Source: Herbaspirillum sp. AP02 (GTDB lineage Bacteria; Pseudomonadota; Gammaproteobacteria; Burkholderiales; Burkholderiaceae_D). From it: a stretch of DNA of 64,000 bases. This document shows, one piece after another, positions 16,784 to 25,118 of this stretch (its first letter is position 1; the number at the start of each line of letters is the position of its first letter). Where the stretch lies: NCBI RefSeq assembly GCF_015767275.1, contig NZ_JADWMY010000002.1:372001-436000 (forward strand), written 5' to 3'. The notes under the pieces were generated by a model. That model searched no databases. It worked only from the letters and a program-made list of their open reading frames with translations, and was not told the DNA's origin. The translations under genes and the position numbers were made by a program.

Positions 16784-19279
16784 ATGCACCCGAAATGCAG
16801 ACAGGCAGTGCAGCAGGCCGCCGGCCGCACTCTGACCGATAGCGAGATCCAGAAGATTGACGACGCCATGAGCTCCAACATGCGCCGGCTGGCGCGTCAG
16901 GATCCATCCGGCTGGGCCGCAAAGTCCAATGACCAGCGCGTGCTGGAGGCGGCCACGGCTGGCATGCAGGACATCATGGGTGCCGCCGCACTGAAGGTGC
17001 AACGCGCGCAACTACAGGTCTTGCGCACCGCCGGCATGGAAACCCGCATTGGCGATCTGATGGCCAACTATGCCAGCGGCCGCAACCGGGCGCTGGTGCA
17101 CGAACTTGACCAGACCAGCCTGTACATCGAGGGCATCAAGCGGGAAAGCATGTCCCGCCTGGTCGACCTGATGGAAGCCGCCACCAGCAAGCAGGGTGCC
17201 GGCGTGGGCCGGCAAGGCTTGATGTACCTGTTCGACGCCGAGAACCCGACCATGAGCCGAGACCTGGCGCGCGAGATCTTCAACAACGCCACCGGTGTCA
17301 CCGGCAACAAGCTGGCGCAGCAGGGCGCCAAGGCCTGGCTGGACACCATCGAGGGCATGCGCCAGCGCTTCAACGGCGCCGGCGGCGACGTCGGCCGGCT
17401 GGATTACGGCTACCTGCCGCAGCCGCACGATCAGGCCCGCGTGCGCGGCAAGGGAGATCCGGGCGCGCAGGCTGACTGGGTGCAGAAGACGCTGCCCCTG
17501 CTGGACCGCCGGCAGTATGTCCTGGAAAACGGCGCCCTGATGAATGACGTTGAGGTGTCCGCGCTGCTGTGGAAGGCATGGGAAACCCTGGCCAGCGGCG
17601 GCATCAACAAGATCAAGCCGGGGCAGGGCGTCGGGCGCGGCGCGCGCGCGAACTCTGGAGCAGAAAGCCGCCAGATCCATTTCCGCGACGCTGACGCTTA
17701 TCTCACCTATCTGAGCCAGTACGGGGGCGGCAGCATGTATGACGCCATGCTGGGCCACGTGGGCGGCATGTCCCGCGATATCGGCCTGGTGGAGCGCTAC
17801 GGCCCCAACCCCGAGCAGCAGATGCGCCTGCAGTTCGATCTTGCCGAGATGGCAGACAACGGTACCAAGCGTGCATTCGGCTTGCGGCCGCAGTCCTACT
17901 GGGATGTGGTCAGCGGAAAGACCGGTATGGCCGACAACGGCAACATCGCCCAGATCGGCCAGGATCTGCGCAACATCCAGACCTTCGGCAAGCTGCAGGG
18001 CGCAGTGCTGACCAGCGTCACCGACCTGGGAACCCACTTCATCACCACCGGCTTCAACAAGCTTTCCTACTGGGATTCGCTCAAGAACCTGGCCGCGCAG
18101 GCCAGCAGCGACACTCGGGACTTCCTGACCATGCACGGCATCATCGCCGAGACGATGGTGTCTGACCTGAATCGATGGAGCGGCGACAACATCAAGAACA
18201 ACTGGTCCGGCCGCATCGCCAACAGCACCATGAAGTTGTCGCTGATGAACGCCTGGACCGACACGCTGCGCCGTGCGTTCTCCATGACCATGATGAACGG
18301 CCTGGCCAAGCTGAGCAAAACTGACTGGGCCAAGCTGTCCGAGTATGACCGCTGGCGCATGACCAGCAAGGGCATCACGGATGCTGACTGGGCGGTGATC
18401 CAGCAGGCCCAGCTTACCCAGTACCGCGGCGCCGAGTTCCTGACGCCCGAATCCATCCGCGCCAGCGGGTCGTCCGAGGCTGACCGCGTGGTGGCCAAGG
18501 TGCTGGGCATGATCACCGACGAGTCGGAATATGCGGTGCTGAATCCGGACCTGGCCACGCGCACGCTGTCCAGTGGCAGCGGGGAACAGCGCGGGACGAT
18601 GCGCGGCGAGCTGGCCAGGTCGGTCATGCAGTTCAAGTCCTTCCCCATCGCCATGGTCTCGCGCCACTGGCGGCGCATGATGGAGACGCCACAGGGCCTG
18701 GAAGGCGCTCCCATTGCCGCAAACCGCGTGGCCTATGCCGGCGCGCTGTTTGCATCGCTCGGCGTGTTGGGCGCTATTGCTTACCAGACCAAGCAGATCG
18801 TCTCGGGGAAAGATCCTGCTGACATGACCACCGCCAAGTTTTGGGTCAAGGCCATTGCGCAGGGCGGCGTCCTCTCGATCATGGGCGATATCCTGCTGGC
18901 CGATTCCACCGAGGAGGCTGGTCAGTACGCCTCCAAGACCATCAGCGGCCTGGCCGGTCCCACCATCGGCGCGGCTGCCGACCTGAGCCTTAAGGTCATC
19001 AAGGGCAACATCGACAAGGCCGCCGCCGGCAAGGAGACGCACGCTGGCGCCGAGGCCCTGACCCTGGCGCGGTCACACATTCCATATGTGAACCTGTGGT
19101 ACGCCAAGGCGGCGCTGGATCATGCTGGGCTGCATGCCCTGCAAGAGAATCTGTCGCCAGGCTACCTGTCACGCATGCAGCAGCGCGCGCACAAGGACTG
19201 GGGGCAAGACTACTGGTGGAAGCCTGGTACCGGCGCGCCGGACCGTGCGCCTGACTTTTCGATGATCGGAGGACGATAA
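16784..19279 (+). CDS. Large internal virion protein (831 aa)
   Basis: A long helical protein after an AGAGGA site, starting MHPKCRQAVQQAAGRTLTDS. The region from 85 to 260 alternates helices with charged patches; 520-650 includes SGSGEQRGTMRGELARSVMQ and RVAYAGALFASLGVLGAIAY (a hydrophobic helix near residue 650), and further hydrophobic stretches follow. Such a layout, directly after the SLT-domain protein, fits the C-terminal portion of a gp16-like ejection protein that spans the envelope. It could alternatively be a separate ejection protein. No enzymatic motif was found. Its stop (TAA) shares one base with the next ATG. Confidence 0.7.
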   Translation: MHPKCRQAVQQAAGRTLTDSEIQKIDDAMSSNMRRLARQDPSGWAAKSNDQRVLEAATAGMQDIMGAAALKVQRAQLQVLRTAGMETRIGDLMANYASGRNRALVHELDQTSLYIEGIKRESMSRLVDLMEAATSKQGAGVGRQGLMYLFDAENPTMSRDLAREIFNNATGVTGNKLAQQGAKAWLDTIEGMRQRFNGAGGDVGRLDYGYLPQPHDQARVRGKGDPGAQADWVQKTLPLLDRRQYVLENGALMNDVEVSALLWKAWETLASGGINKIKPGQGVGRGARANSGAESRQIHFRDADAYLTYLSQYGGGSMYDAMLGHVGGMSRDIGLVERYGPNPEQQMRLQFDLAEMADNGTKRAFGLRPQSYWDVVSGKTGMADNGNIAQIGQDLRNIQTFGKLQGAVLTSVTDLGTHFITTGFNKLSYWDSLKNLAAQASSDTRDFLTMHGIIAETMVSDLNRWSGDNIKNNWSGRIANSTMKLSLMNAWTDTLRRAFSMTMMNGLAKLSKTDWAKLSEYDRWRMTSKGITDADWAVIQQAQLTQYRGAEFLTPESIRASGSSEADRVVAKVLGMITDESEYAVLNPDLATRTLSSGSGEQRGTMRGELARSVMQFKSFPIAMVSRHWRRMMETPQGLEGAPIAANRVAYAGALFASLGVLGAIAYQTKQIVSGKDPADMTTAKFWVKAIAQGGVLSIMGDILLADSTEEAGQYASKTISGLAGPTIGAAADLSLKVIKGNIDKAAAGKETHAGAEALTLARSHIPYVNLWYAKAALDHAGLHALQENLSPGYLSRMQQRAHKDWGQDYWWKPGTGAPDRAPDFSMIGGR

Positions 19280-19653
19280 TGCGGCAAGACCAATACCTGC
19301 GACTGCAGGAGCTCACCGAGAAACTGACGGATGCCTTCATTCAGGAGGCCGATCCCGACAAGTGGCCAGGCGCTGGCATGGAGGTGGCGGCCATGGATCA
19401 GCAGACGCGCGGGGATCGGTACTGGTGCAAAAAGAATGCGGCAGCCACCCTGACCGTGATGATGAAGACTGCAAATCTGCTTGGAGTGATCAAGCCGCCA
19501 TCAGGTGGAAATGATGTTGTCGACCCCGATGGAAAGGAAGATGCTAGTCTCGAAGGCGAGATAGCATCTGCTGAAAAGGAGGCGCAAAGGATGCTGGAGA
19601 AGATCCAGAGCACCGCGAGAAAAACATCCAGCAAGAAGGTACATGGACAATAA
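19279..19653 (+). CDS. Probable terminase small subunit (124 aa)
   Basis: Starts MRQDQYLRLQELTEKLTDAF on the last base of the preceding stop codon and overlaps the large terminase start by 11 bases. The first 60 residues are helical and charged; KNAAATLTVMMKTANLLGVI follows. The C-terminus is Lys/Ser-rich and probably contacts DNA or the large subunit. Position alone makes it the small terminase candidate. It would recognise the packaging site and stimulate the ATPase. No unambiguous DNA-binding motif can be assigned by eye. Confidence 0.6.
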   Translation: MRQDQYLRLQELTEKLTDAFIQEADPDKWPGAGMEVAAMDQQTRGDRYWCKKNAAATLTVMMKTANLLGVIKPPSGGNDVVDPDGKEDASLEGEIASAEKEAQRMLEKIQSTARKTSSKKVHGQ

Positions 19654-21286
19654 GCCAATCAGCTTCCTAGCCTTCTTCTTGCTGTGGGCCAAGGTGATGA
19701 AATGGAAGGTCCCGACGCTACACGTCCGGGTTTGCCACTGGCTGGAGTTCACGGACGATCCTGTGCGCGTGCTGCAGGTCTTCCGTGGCGCGGCCAAGTC
19801 GTCCATCTTCGCGGTGTACAAGGCATGGCAGTTGTATTGCGACCGCACCTGGGTATCGCTGATCTGGGCGGCCGATGGCAAGCTGGCCACGAAGCTCACG
19901 CGCGACACCATCAATGTACTGCGTCGGCACCCATTGTGTGGTGGCATGCTGCCGACCAAGCCTGGAGCCCAAATGTTCTGGGTAAAAGACTCGGAAGACG
20001 CCCGAAACGCTAGCATGACCGCGACCGGCGTAAATCAGAACGTGACCTCTGCCCGCGCCAAGAGCATCGACTATGACGATGTGGAGGTGCCGAAGAACAT
20101 CAAGACGGCGGAGGCCCGCGAGAACCTGCGCGACAAGATCCAGGAGGCAACCTTCATTCTGGTGCCAGGTGGGCAAGAAACCTACATCGGCACGCCGCAC
20201 ACGCACAGTTCCATTTATCCCGAGCTGATCGAGAACGGCGCGGCATCCCTGAAGATCCCCCTGTTTGAGTCGGCCATTCGCTACGAGGATACCGGTTCAC
20301 GCCTGCGCTACCGCTTCCCGTTCAAGCCCGGTGACGACGGTCTCTACGTGTTCGTCGGCATCCATAAGCATGCGCGCTTGCTGGTGCAGGATCAGGATTT
20401 CACCATCGACGGCCAGGACATCGTCTTCACCAGGCCGCCCGGCAAGCTGCTGGATATCTACGCGCACTGCGCTTGGCCGGAACGCTTCACCCGGGACGAC
20501 GTGGAGCGCCGCCGGAAGAAGACCCGGACCATCAACTACTGGGACAGCCAATATATGCTGGAAGCCAAGCCGATCAATGAAAGCCGTCTTGATCCTGAAG
20601 CCATCAAGGCCTATGACGTGCAGCCGCGTCTGGAGTATGCGAACCGTGCGGTGCGCATGATGCTGGGCAAGACACACGTTGTCAGTGGGCGGGCTTACTG
20701 GGACCCGTCGCTGGGTAAGAAGAAGAGCGATGCGTCCGCATTTTCCGTGGTCTACGACGACAGCCTGGGCAATCACTACTGGCACGTCTGCCAGGAATTG
20801 ACCGGTGACTTCGCTGTGTTCAACGATTCCCGCAACACCGTCATCGAATCAGGCCAGGTACTGCAGGCCTGCGACATCATCGCCAAGGCCAACATCCTGC
20901 ATGTCTACGTGGAAACCAATGGCGTCGGCAGTTTTGCCGGAAAGCTGCTGCAGCGGGCTCTGAAGCAGCGCGGGCTTGCCGCGGGCGTGACCGAGATTCA
21001 AGAGGGCACCAACAAGAACGAGCGAATTCTTGGTGCACTGGAAGGCCCAATTAAATCCGGTGTGCTGTGGGCGCATATCGATGTCCTCAACGGCCCGCTG
21101 TGGGACCAGATGAAGGATTGGAAGCCCGAGGTCAAAGAACAGCCGGACGACTTCCTGGACAGCGGTGCGGGTGCGGTGGAGCAAGCCCCGGTGCGCATCA
21201 ACAAATTAGTCGGGAAACCGACCCCGGATAGGCGTGAAGATTGGCGCCAATCTACGGGCGTCTATGAGGTGACGCTCGATTCCTGA
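19643..21286 (+). CDS. Terminase large subunit
   Basis: 547 residues with AGAAGG before the ATG. The ATPase region has the Walker A-like FRGAAKSS at about residue 48 (P/F-R-G-x-x-K-S/T is the form used by T7 gp19-type terminases), followed by SLIWAADGKLATKLT and the SIDYDDVEVP Walker B-type segment at about 138. The C-terminal nuclease domain has YWDPSLGKKKSDASAF at about 352 and VYVETNGVGSFAGKLL at about 427, supplying acidic residues of the RNase H-like fold. It packages DNA into the prohead and cuts it. The third copy of the stem-loop motif is embedded near its 3' end (LVGKPTPDRRE). Gene order is unusual for T7-like phages, with terminase after the ejection genes. Confidence 0.92.
   Translation: MDNKPISFLAFFLLWAKVMKWKVPTLHVRVCHWLEFTDDPVRVLQVFRGAAKSSIFAVYKAWQLYCDRTWVSLIWAADGKLATKLTRDTINVLRRHPLCGGMLPTKPGAQMFWVKDSEDARNASMTATGVNQNVTSARAKSIDYDDVEVPKNIKTAEARENLRDKIQEATFILVPGGQETYIGTPHTHSSIYPELIENGAASLKIPLFESAIRYEDTGSRLRYRFPFKPGDDGLYVFVGIHKHARLLVQDQDFTIDGQDIVFTRPPGKLLDIYAHCAWPERFTRDDVERRRKKTRTINYWDSQYMLEAKPINESRLDPEAIKAYDVQPRLEYANRAVRMMLGKTHVVSGRAYWDPSLGKKKSDASAFSVVYDDSLGNHYWHVCQELTGDFAVFNDSRNTVIESGQVLQACDIIAKANILHVYVETNGVGSFAGKLLQRALKQRGLAAGVTEIQEGTNKNERILGALEGPIKSGVLWAHIDVLNGPLWDQMKDWKPEVKEQPDDFLDSGAGAVEQAPVRINKLVGKPTPDRREDWRQSTGVYEVTLDS
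21207..21225 (+). repeat. Recurrent stem-loop motif, copy 3 (within terminase)
   Basis: TAGTCGGGAAACCGACCCC, identical to the 19 bases at 6160. It is read in frame as part of LVGKPTP near the C-terminus of the large terminase. Retention of exact identity inside a coding region argues for selection on nucleotide sequence or recent copying. Confidence 0.75.
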
Positions 21287-21321
21287 GCGCCGGCAGCGGC
21301 GCGCCAGACTATGAGGCCGCC

Positions 21322-22848
21322 GTGACTGTCAGCATTCAAACTCCCTTTAACACCTACACCGCAGCGCCCGGCGCCACGCTGTTCGCCTATCAATTCAAGG
21401 TGCTGCGCGATGACGATCTTCTGGTAACGGTGGATGGAGTGTCCAAGACACTGGGCATTGATTATTCGATTTCGGGCATTGGCGACAATGCGGGCGGTGA
21501 TGTTGCCCTTGTTTCGCCCTTGGTCGGCGGGGAAAAGGTTCTCTTGCGCTCGAATATCGTGCTCGATCGCAGCACGGACTATCAGCAGAACGGCGATTTC
21601 CCTGCTGACATCGTGAACAAGGATTTCGACCGGCCCTGGCTGGCCCTGCAGCAGATGGAACAGTCTATCAACTCGTCTATCAAGCTGCCGTTCGATACTG
21701 CCGGTGACCAGACCCTGCAGCTATCAGCAGCACAGCGCGCCAATACGCTCATCGGCTTCGACGCAGCTGGCAACCTGACCACCAGCACCACCGATGCGCA
21801 GAATGTCATTGCTGCACAGGAAGCAGCTGCTGCCGCTGAAGCGGCCGCCGCTTCGGTCGATCCCGCCAACATCGTGCACATCGCCGGTACTGAGACCATC
21901 ATTGGCGCGAAGACCTTCAACCAATCCCCTGCGGTACCGAATGTCTCGCTGGGCGACTCATCCACCAAAGGGGCCAACACCAAATTCGTTGCCGATGCCT
22001 TGGCCGATGCTGTGCCGCGCGCGACGATCAAGGTGCGCCAGGCCGTGCAGTATGGGCCGATGACCACGCCCGCAGCAGGTCAGCCCGCCCAGCCCGATCT
22101 TATTCCACAGAGCCAGATCGGTAATACGCTGGCGGCCGGCGTTACGCTCAAGTGCGGTACGGCGGCCACGCTCTTCTCGGTGGCCAATGGCAACAATGCG
22201 GACGGTTCGGCCAATAACCTGAATTGGCTTGCTTCTGCCGATATCCCAGTGGCAAATCTCACGGCAGGTTCCACCAATTACATCTGGGTGGACACGGTGG
22301 CGCGCACTGCAGGCTTTGTTACTGTGGCCGATGCCGACCAGCCCGGCGGCGCCATTCCTGTGACCAACAACAAGTACACCTTCGACACGGTGGGCATGAA
22401 AATGTACCTGGGCAATGGCACCACAGCCAGCCAAGTCAATCGCCTGATCGTGGCCGAGGTCGATACCAGCGGTAGCGCAGTCACCAGCATTCGCGTGCGC
22501 TCCTACAACGGTGAAGACGTGCCGGTGTTCGCGGGACCACTTCCTGCTGGCTCTACCATCTTGTTGAGGACAAATGCAGTCAGAAGCGATGACGTTGACA
22601 TCACGATGGAAGCGCGCTGCGAAACCGCTGACATCGGGCATTCGGTCGGTGACATCGTTACCAATCTCGGCCAAGCCAACGCGGCACCAGTCTCTTTTTG
22701 GCGCTCGCGTACCGCGCTCGGGTTCGCAGTTGGCACGGCCGGCGGCTTGAGCACCCAGAGCAAGTCCACCGCAGGTTTTGTCGGATTTACGCAGGCCAGC
22801 TGGAGTTATCGCATCCGCGTCAAGCGCCGCTGGGGCATTCAGAAATAA
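21322..22848 (+). CDS. Tail fibre protein with T7 gp17-type N-terminus
   Basis: The GTG start at 21322 has GAGG upstream. Residues 1-130 (SIQTPFNTYTAAPGATLFAY, then FKVLRDDDLLVTVDG, then YQQNGDFPADIVNKDFDRPW) are the conserved head-binding domain of T7-type fibres and tailspikes. Residues 165-215 include NIVHIAGTETIIGAKTF, a short-fibre repeat like that of many phage fibres. The rest is a beta-rich receptor-binding region of about 280 residues, including KCGTAATLFSVANGNNADGS. No catalytic signature is visible, so it probably binds a receptor without degrading it. The C-terminus (WSYRIRVKRRWGIQK) is basic. It may be completed by the small following proteins. Confidence 0.85.
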   Translation: MTVSIQTPFNTYTAAPGATLFAYQFKVLRDDDLLVTVDGVSKTLGIDYSISGIGDNAGGDVALVSPLVGGEKVLLRSNIVLDRSTDYQQNGDFPADIVNKDFDRPWLALQQMEQSINSSIKLPFDTAGDQTLQLSAAQRANTLIGFDAAGNLTTSTTDAQNVIAAQEAAAAAEAAAASVDPANIVHIAGTETIIGAKTFNQSPAVPNVSLGDSSTKGANTKFVADALADAVPRATIKVRQAVQYGPMTTPAAGQPAQPDLIPQSQIGNTLAAGVTLKCGTAATLFSVANGNNADGSANNLNWLASADIPVANLTAGSTNYIWVDTVARTAGFVTVADADQPGGAIPVTNNKYTFDTVGMKMYLGNGTTASQVNRLIVAEVDTSGSAVTSIRVRSYNGEDVPVFAGPLPAGSTILLRTNAVRSDDVDITMEARCETADIGHSVGDIVTNLGQANAAPVSFWRSRTALGFAVGTAGGLSTQSKSTAGFVGFTQASWSYRIRVKRRWGIQK

Positions 22849-22858
22849 GGGGGGATTT

Positions 22859-23083
22859 ATGCTTGGTTACTACATTGCTTTCGGTGCGCAAGAGTTTCCG
22901 CCGCGCGGTATGTACTACGAAGGGGATCACATGCACTGGAAGGATATGGCGGTTCCTCGTCGTCCTTCTGCTGAATACACCTGGTCGCCCAACCCCGACC
23001 GCCCGACCTATGACGACTGGCAGTTCGACGGCCACGATGCAGACGGGGGCCAGTGGGTCGCGCCGGCGGAAGGCGGCGAATGA
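22859..23083 (+). CDS. Small hypothetical phage protein (74 aa)
   Basis: The ATG at 22859 follows a GGGGGG stretch serving as ribosome binding site. The protein is acidic and rich in Trp, Tyr, Pro and Asp (DHMHWKDMAVPRRPSAEYTW, then DRPTYDDWQFDGHDADGGQW), with no membrane segment. Its stop overlaps the next start by four bases. It lies between the tail fibre and lysis genes, a place where fibre-assembly chaperones or lysis regulators are found. No function is recognised. Confidence 0.7.
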   Translation: MLGYYIAFGAQEFPPRGMYYEGDHMHWKDMAVPRRPSAEYTWSPNPDRPTYDDWQFDGHDADGGQWVAPAEGGE

Positions 23084-23400
23084 GCGATACCAAAGTCATC
23101 GACACGAAGCTGGCTCTGGCCTGGCTGGCACCGTTGGGCGTCACCATCGTCGCCGGCCTTGTCACCCTTGTCTGGATGGCGGCCCAGCAGACCAGCACCA
23201 TCAATACGCTGCTGGAGACCCAGCGCGAAATGAAGGCCCAGATGGGAGCCCGGGACCAGCGGGACGAAGCATTCAAGGCCGCTCAGATCACCGCTATCGC
23301 AGAGGTGAAGCTTAACGATGCGCGGCAGGACATCCGCATCGAGAACCTGGAGAAGGCCGTTGGCGCCAAGCCACCGCCATTAGGAAAGTGGACGAAATGA
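23080..23400 (+). CDS. Single-pass membrane protein of the lysis cassette (106 aa)
   Basis: MSDTKVIDTKLALAWLAPLG begins the protein. The first membrane segment is around residues 10-34 (LAWLAPLGVTIVAGLVTLVW), followed by a long charged helix (TINTLLETQREMKAQMGARD, then EVKLNDARQDIRIENLEKAV) that can form a coiled coil. Start and stop overlap both neighbours (ATGA). The topology, N-in with a large C-terminal domain, fits a holin partner or antiholin, or a membrane-anchored assembly protein. Placing it in the lysis cassette is inferred from the neighbours. Confidence 0.7.
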   Translation: MSDTKVIDTKLALAWLAPLGVTIVAGLVTLVWMAAQQTSTINTLLETQREMKAQMGARDQRDEAFKAAQITAIAEVKLNDARQDIRIENLEKAVGAKPPPLGKWTK

Positions 23401-23648
23401 AAATCCAATTGGTAGACGACAAGGGTCTCATCCATCGCCGGTGGAGCGTGCGCCTGGCCAAGATCGGCGCCGCTGTCATGGCCGGCTGGGCCGCACTCAC
23501 CTCGGCCGGCCTGGGCAGCACCTTGCCCATTTGGGTGGCCCAGGCGGTGGCAGGCCTCATCCTGGTGTGCATCTGCGGCGCCGCCTACCTCAAGCAGCCG
23601 GAGCCGGCTGAGAAAGGACAGGACAATGAAACTCCTCCTGCAGCGTGA
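23397..23648 (+). CDS. Putative holin (83 aa)
   Basis: Begins MKIQLVDDKGLIHRRWSVRL and carries two predicted membrane helices (about residues 20-41, AKIGAAVMAGWAALTSAGLG, and 46-65, IWVAQAVAGLILVCICGAAY). The positive N-terminus, two helices and a charged C-terminus match class II-type holins found in this position. It would form lesions in the inner membrane at lysis. It is coupled to the upstream gene by an ATGA overlap and overlaps the following DUF5675 gene. Confidence 0.72.
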   Translation: MKIQLVDDKGLIHRRWSVRLAKIGAAVMAGWAALTSAGLGSTLPIWVAQAVAGLILVCICGAAYLKQPEPAEKGQDNETPPAA

Positions 23649-24027
23649 GCCCAGCACCAAGAAGAGCACGGCGGGCAAGCTCTTCATCGATGGCGTTTTC
23701 GAGTGCTACACGCTGGAAGACAGCGTGCGCGCCCGTGGCGTAAAGGTCTACGGCCAGACGGCTATCCCGGCCGGCACCTATCAGGTGCTGCTCACGCAGT
23801 CGCCGCGGTTCAAGCGCGTGCTGCCGCTGCTGCTCAACGTGCCGGGCTTCGAAGGTATCCGCATCCATCCAGGCAACAAGGCCGAGGACACAGACGGCTG
23901 CATCCTGGTGGGCGATGCGCCGGCACCGGACTGGCTGGGGCAGAGCAAGGTGGCCTTTGACCGCCTGTTCACCAAACTGCGCCTGACCACTGAGCCGGTC
24001 ACGATCGAGATCCGGGAGGCCCAATGA
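23626..24027 (+). CDS. DUF5675 family protein (lysis cassette)
   Basis: 133 residues starting MKLLLQREPSTKKSTAGKLF. The ordered motifs are CYTLEDSVR near residue 27, TAIPAGTYQVLLTQSPRF near 45, and GFEGIRIHPGNKAEDTDGCI near 74, which contains the conserved H-x-G-N and a D-x-G-C-I element. These are the family's defining residues. A resemblance to L,D-transpeptidase-type His-Gly...Gly-Cys active sites suggests a peptidoglycan-acting enzyme. No conventional endolysin (lysozyme, amidase or chitinase) is visible between the holin and the spanins, so this gene is the endolysin candidate. That role is an inference. Confidence 0.8.
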   Translation: MKLLLQREPSTKKSTAGKLFIDGVFECYTLEDSVRARGVKVYGQTAIPAGTYQVLLTQSPRFKRVLPLLLNVPGFEGIRIHPGNKAEDTDGCILVGDAPAPDWLGQSKVAFDRLFTKLRLTTEPVTIEIREAQ

Positions 24028-24296
24028 TTGCGCTGCTGCTGAAGATCGGGCCATGGCTGGCCGGCCTGGTCGGTATCGTCGCCGGCCTGTTCATGCGCCA
24101 GCAAGCCAAGGCCACCAAAGCCGAGGCTGCGCAAGAAGTTGCGGAAACGAAGCAAGAAGTTGCCGAACGAAACACTGCAGCCGCCCAGAAGGCTGCTCAG
24201 GCCACAGGAGAACGCGGAAATGTGGAAAACGAGATTGCTGCTATGCCTGCTGCTGATCGTGAGCAGCGGCTGCGAGATGACTGGACGCGTAACTAA
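24024..24296 (+). CDS. Inner-membrane spanin subunit (Rz-like)
   Basis: Begins MIALLLKIGPWLAGLVGIVA, an N-terminal membrane anchor (about residues 4-26), followed by an Ala/Lys/Glu-rich coiled coil (KATKAEAAQEVAETKQEVAE, continuing to about residue 70) in the periplasm. That is the layout of Rz-type spanins. It is coupled to the DUF5675 gene by ATGA. The o-spanin gene begins inside it in a different frame, the classic Rz/Rz1 nested arrangement, and supports both calls. Confidence 0.82.
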   Translation: MIALLLKIGPWLAGLVGIVAGLFMRQQAKATKAEAAQEVAETKQEVAERNTAAAQKAAQATGERGNVENEIAAMPAADREQRLRDDWTRN

Positions 24297-24465
24297 TCCG
24301 GTGGCTGGCGGCCCGGCCATCGTGGATAATGGCTGCAACTGGACCCGTCCCATCTTCATCGACAAGGCCGACAAGCTGAGCCAGGGCACGGTCGACCAGA
24401 TCCTGGCGCATAACATGACCGGGCAGCGGCTGTGTGGCTGGCAGCCATCAACCACCAAGAAATAA
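24220..24465 (+). CDS. Outer-membrane lipoprotein spanin subunit (Rz1-like)
   Basis: ATG at 24220 with GGAG upstream, nested +1 in the i-spanin gene and running 169 bases beyond its stop. The signal sequence MWKTRLLLCLLLIVSSGC ends in a lipobox (V-S-S-G-C), so the mature protein starts at Cys18 and is lipid-anchored. At 81 residues it is longer than classic Rz1 and has two further Cys residues (CNWTRPIF and LCGWQ) that could pair. The gene converges on an AT-rich leftward gene two bases away. Confidence 0.8.
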   Translation: MWKTRLLLCLLLIVSSGCEMTGRVTNPVAGGPAIVDNGCNWTRPIFIDKADKLSQGTVDQILAHNMTGQRLCGWQPSTTKK

Positions 24466-24466
24466 A

Positions 24467-25039
24467 TTACCTCTTATTCTTTTGAATTTCTAGCTGAGCT
24501 GCTATTGCAGCGGCTTCTTTACATCTCTCTTCCATGGCCTGCCAAGCTCTGGCCATGCGTTCCTTATGGTCTTCTGAAATCATATCCACATCTCTCTTAG
24601 CTTGGGAGTATGTCCAGCCTTCTTTTTGCATGGAATCGATGAGCGCTTGATGACTTCTAAGCACTTCGCCCCAAGCATCAAACTCCGCGGCCGCTGTTTG
24701 CTTGGCTGAGCTCCAAGCTGCGAGCGCCGCGTCTAAATCTGCTTTCGAGACCTGGTTTGTTACTGCTGAGTGACGAATCTGGTGAATATTTTTGCTCACA
24801 TTTTGCTTAGAAACGAAGCTGATTCGTTGAACCCCATGTAGTGTTACCCCTATTGGCAGAGACGGGACTATCAGCGCTCTAACGTCCTCTTCCTCTGCAT
24901 CCTCCTGAGCGTGCACATCGAATGTAAGTAGGTTGCCGCCGAGATCCTCAAGTTGTGAAATATCAACGTCGATAGATGCAGCAATTTCTCTTTTCGGTAC
25001 GAGCTGCACGTTAGATAGTGTGATGCGATAAGTTACCAT
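24467..25039 (-). CDS. Hypothetical accessory protein (190 aa)
   Basis: Leftward, AT-richer than the phage genes. The N-terminal 75 residues are mixed strand/helix (MVTYRITLSNVQLVPKREIA, then IDVDISQLEDLGGNLLTFDV) and acidic; the rest is a long helix (ADLDAALAAWSSAKQTAAAE, then RMARAWQAMEERCKEAAAIA) that is probably coiled-coil. I do not recognise the family. It starts 79 bases from the divergent HEPN-type gene and the two share the same base composition, so they were probably acquired together and may form a functional pair. Confidence 0.7.
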   Translation of the reverse strand: MVTYRITLSNVQLVPKREIAASIDVDISQLEDLGGNLLTFDVHAQEDAEEEDVRALIVPSLPIGVTLHGVQRISFVSKQNVSKNIHQIRHSAVTNQVSKADLDAALAAWSSAKQTAAAEFDAWGEVLRSHQALIDSMQKEGWTYSQAKRDVDMISEDHKERMARAWQAMEERCKEAAAIAAQLEIQKNKR

Positions 25040-25118
25040 TGCATGCCTTTTGTTGCTTCCTGTTGGGAAATATTAGCACGATGTTGCTCATTGTATGAAA
25101 GGCAGAATTGGAGGTCTC

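Noticed and set aside
21322..22848. A diversity-generating retroelement, since BPP-1 relatives have one
   Set aside because: No reverse transcriptase gene or template/variable repeat pair is visible in the window.
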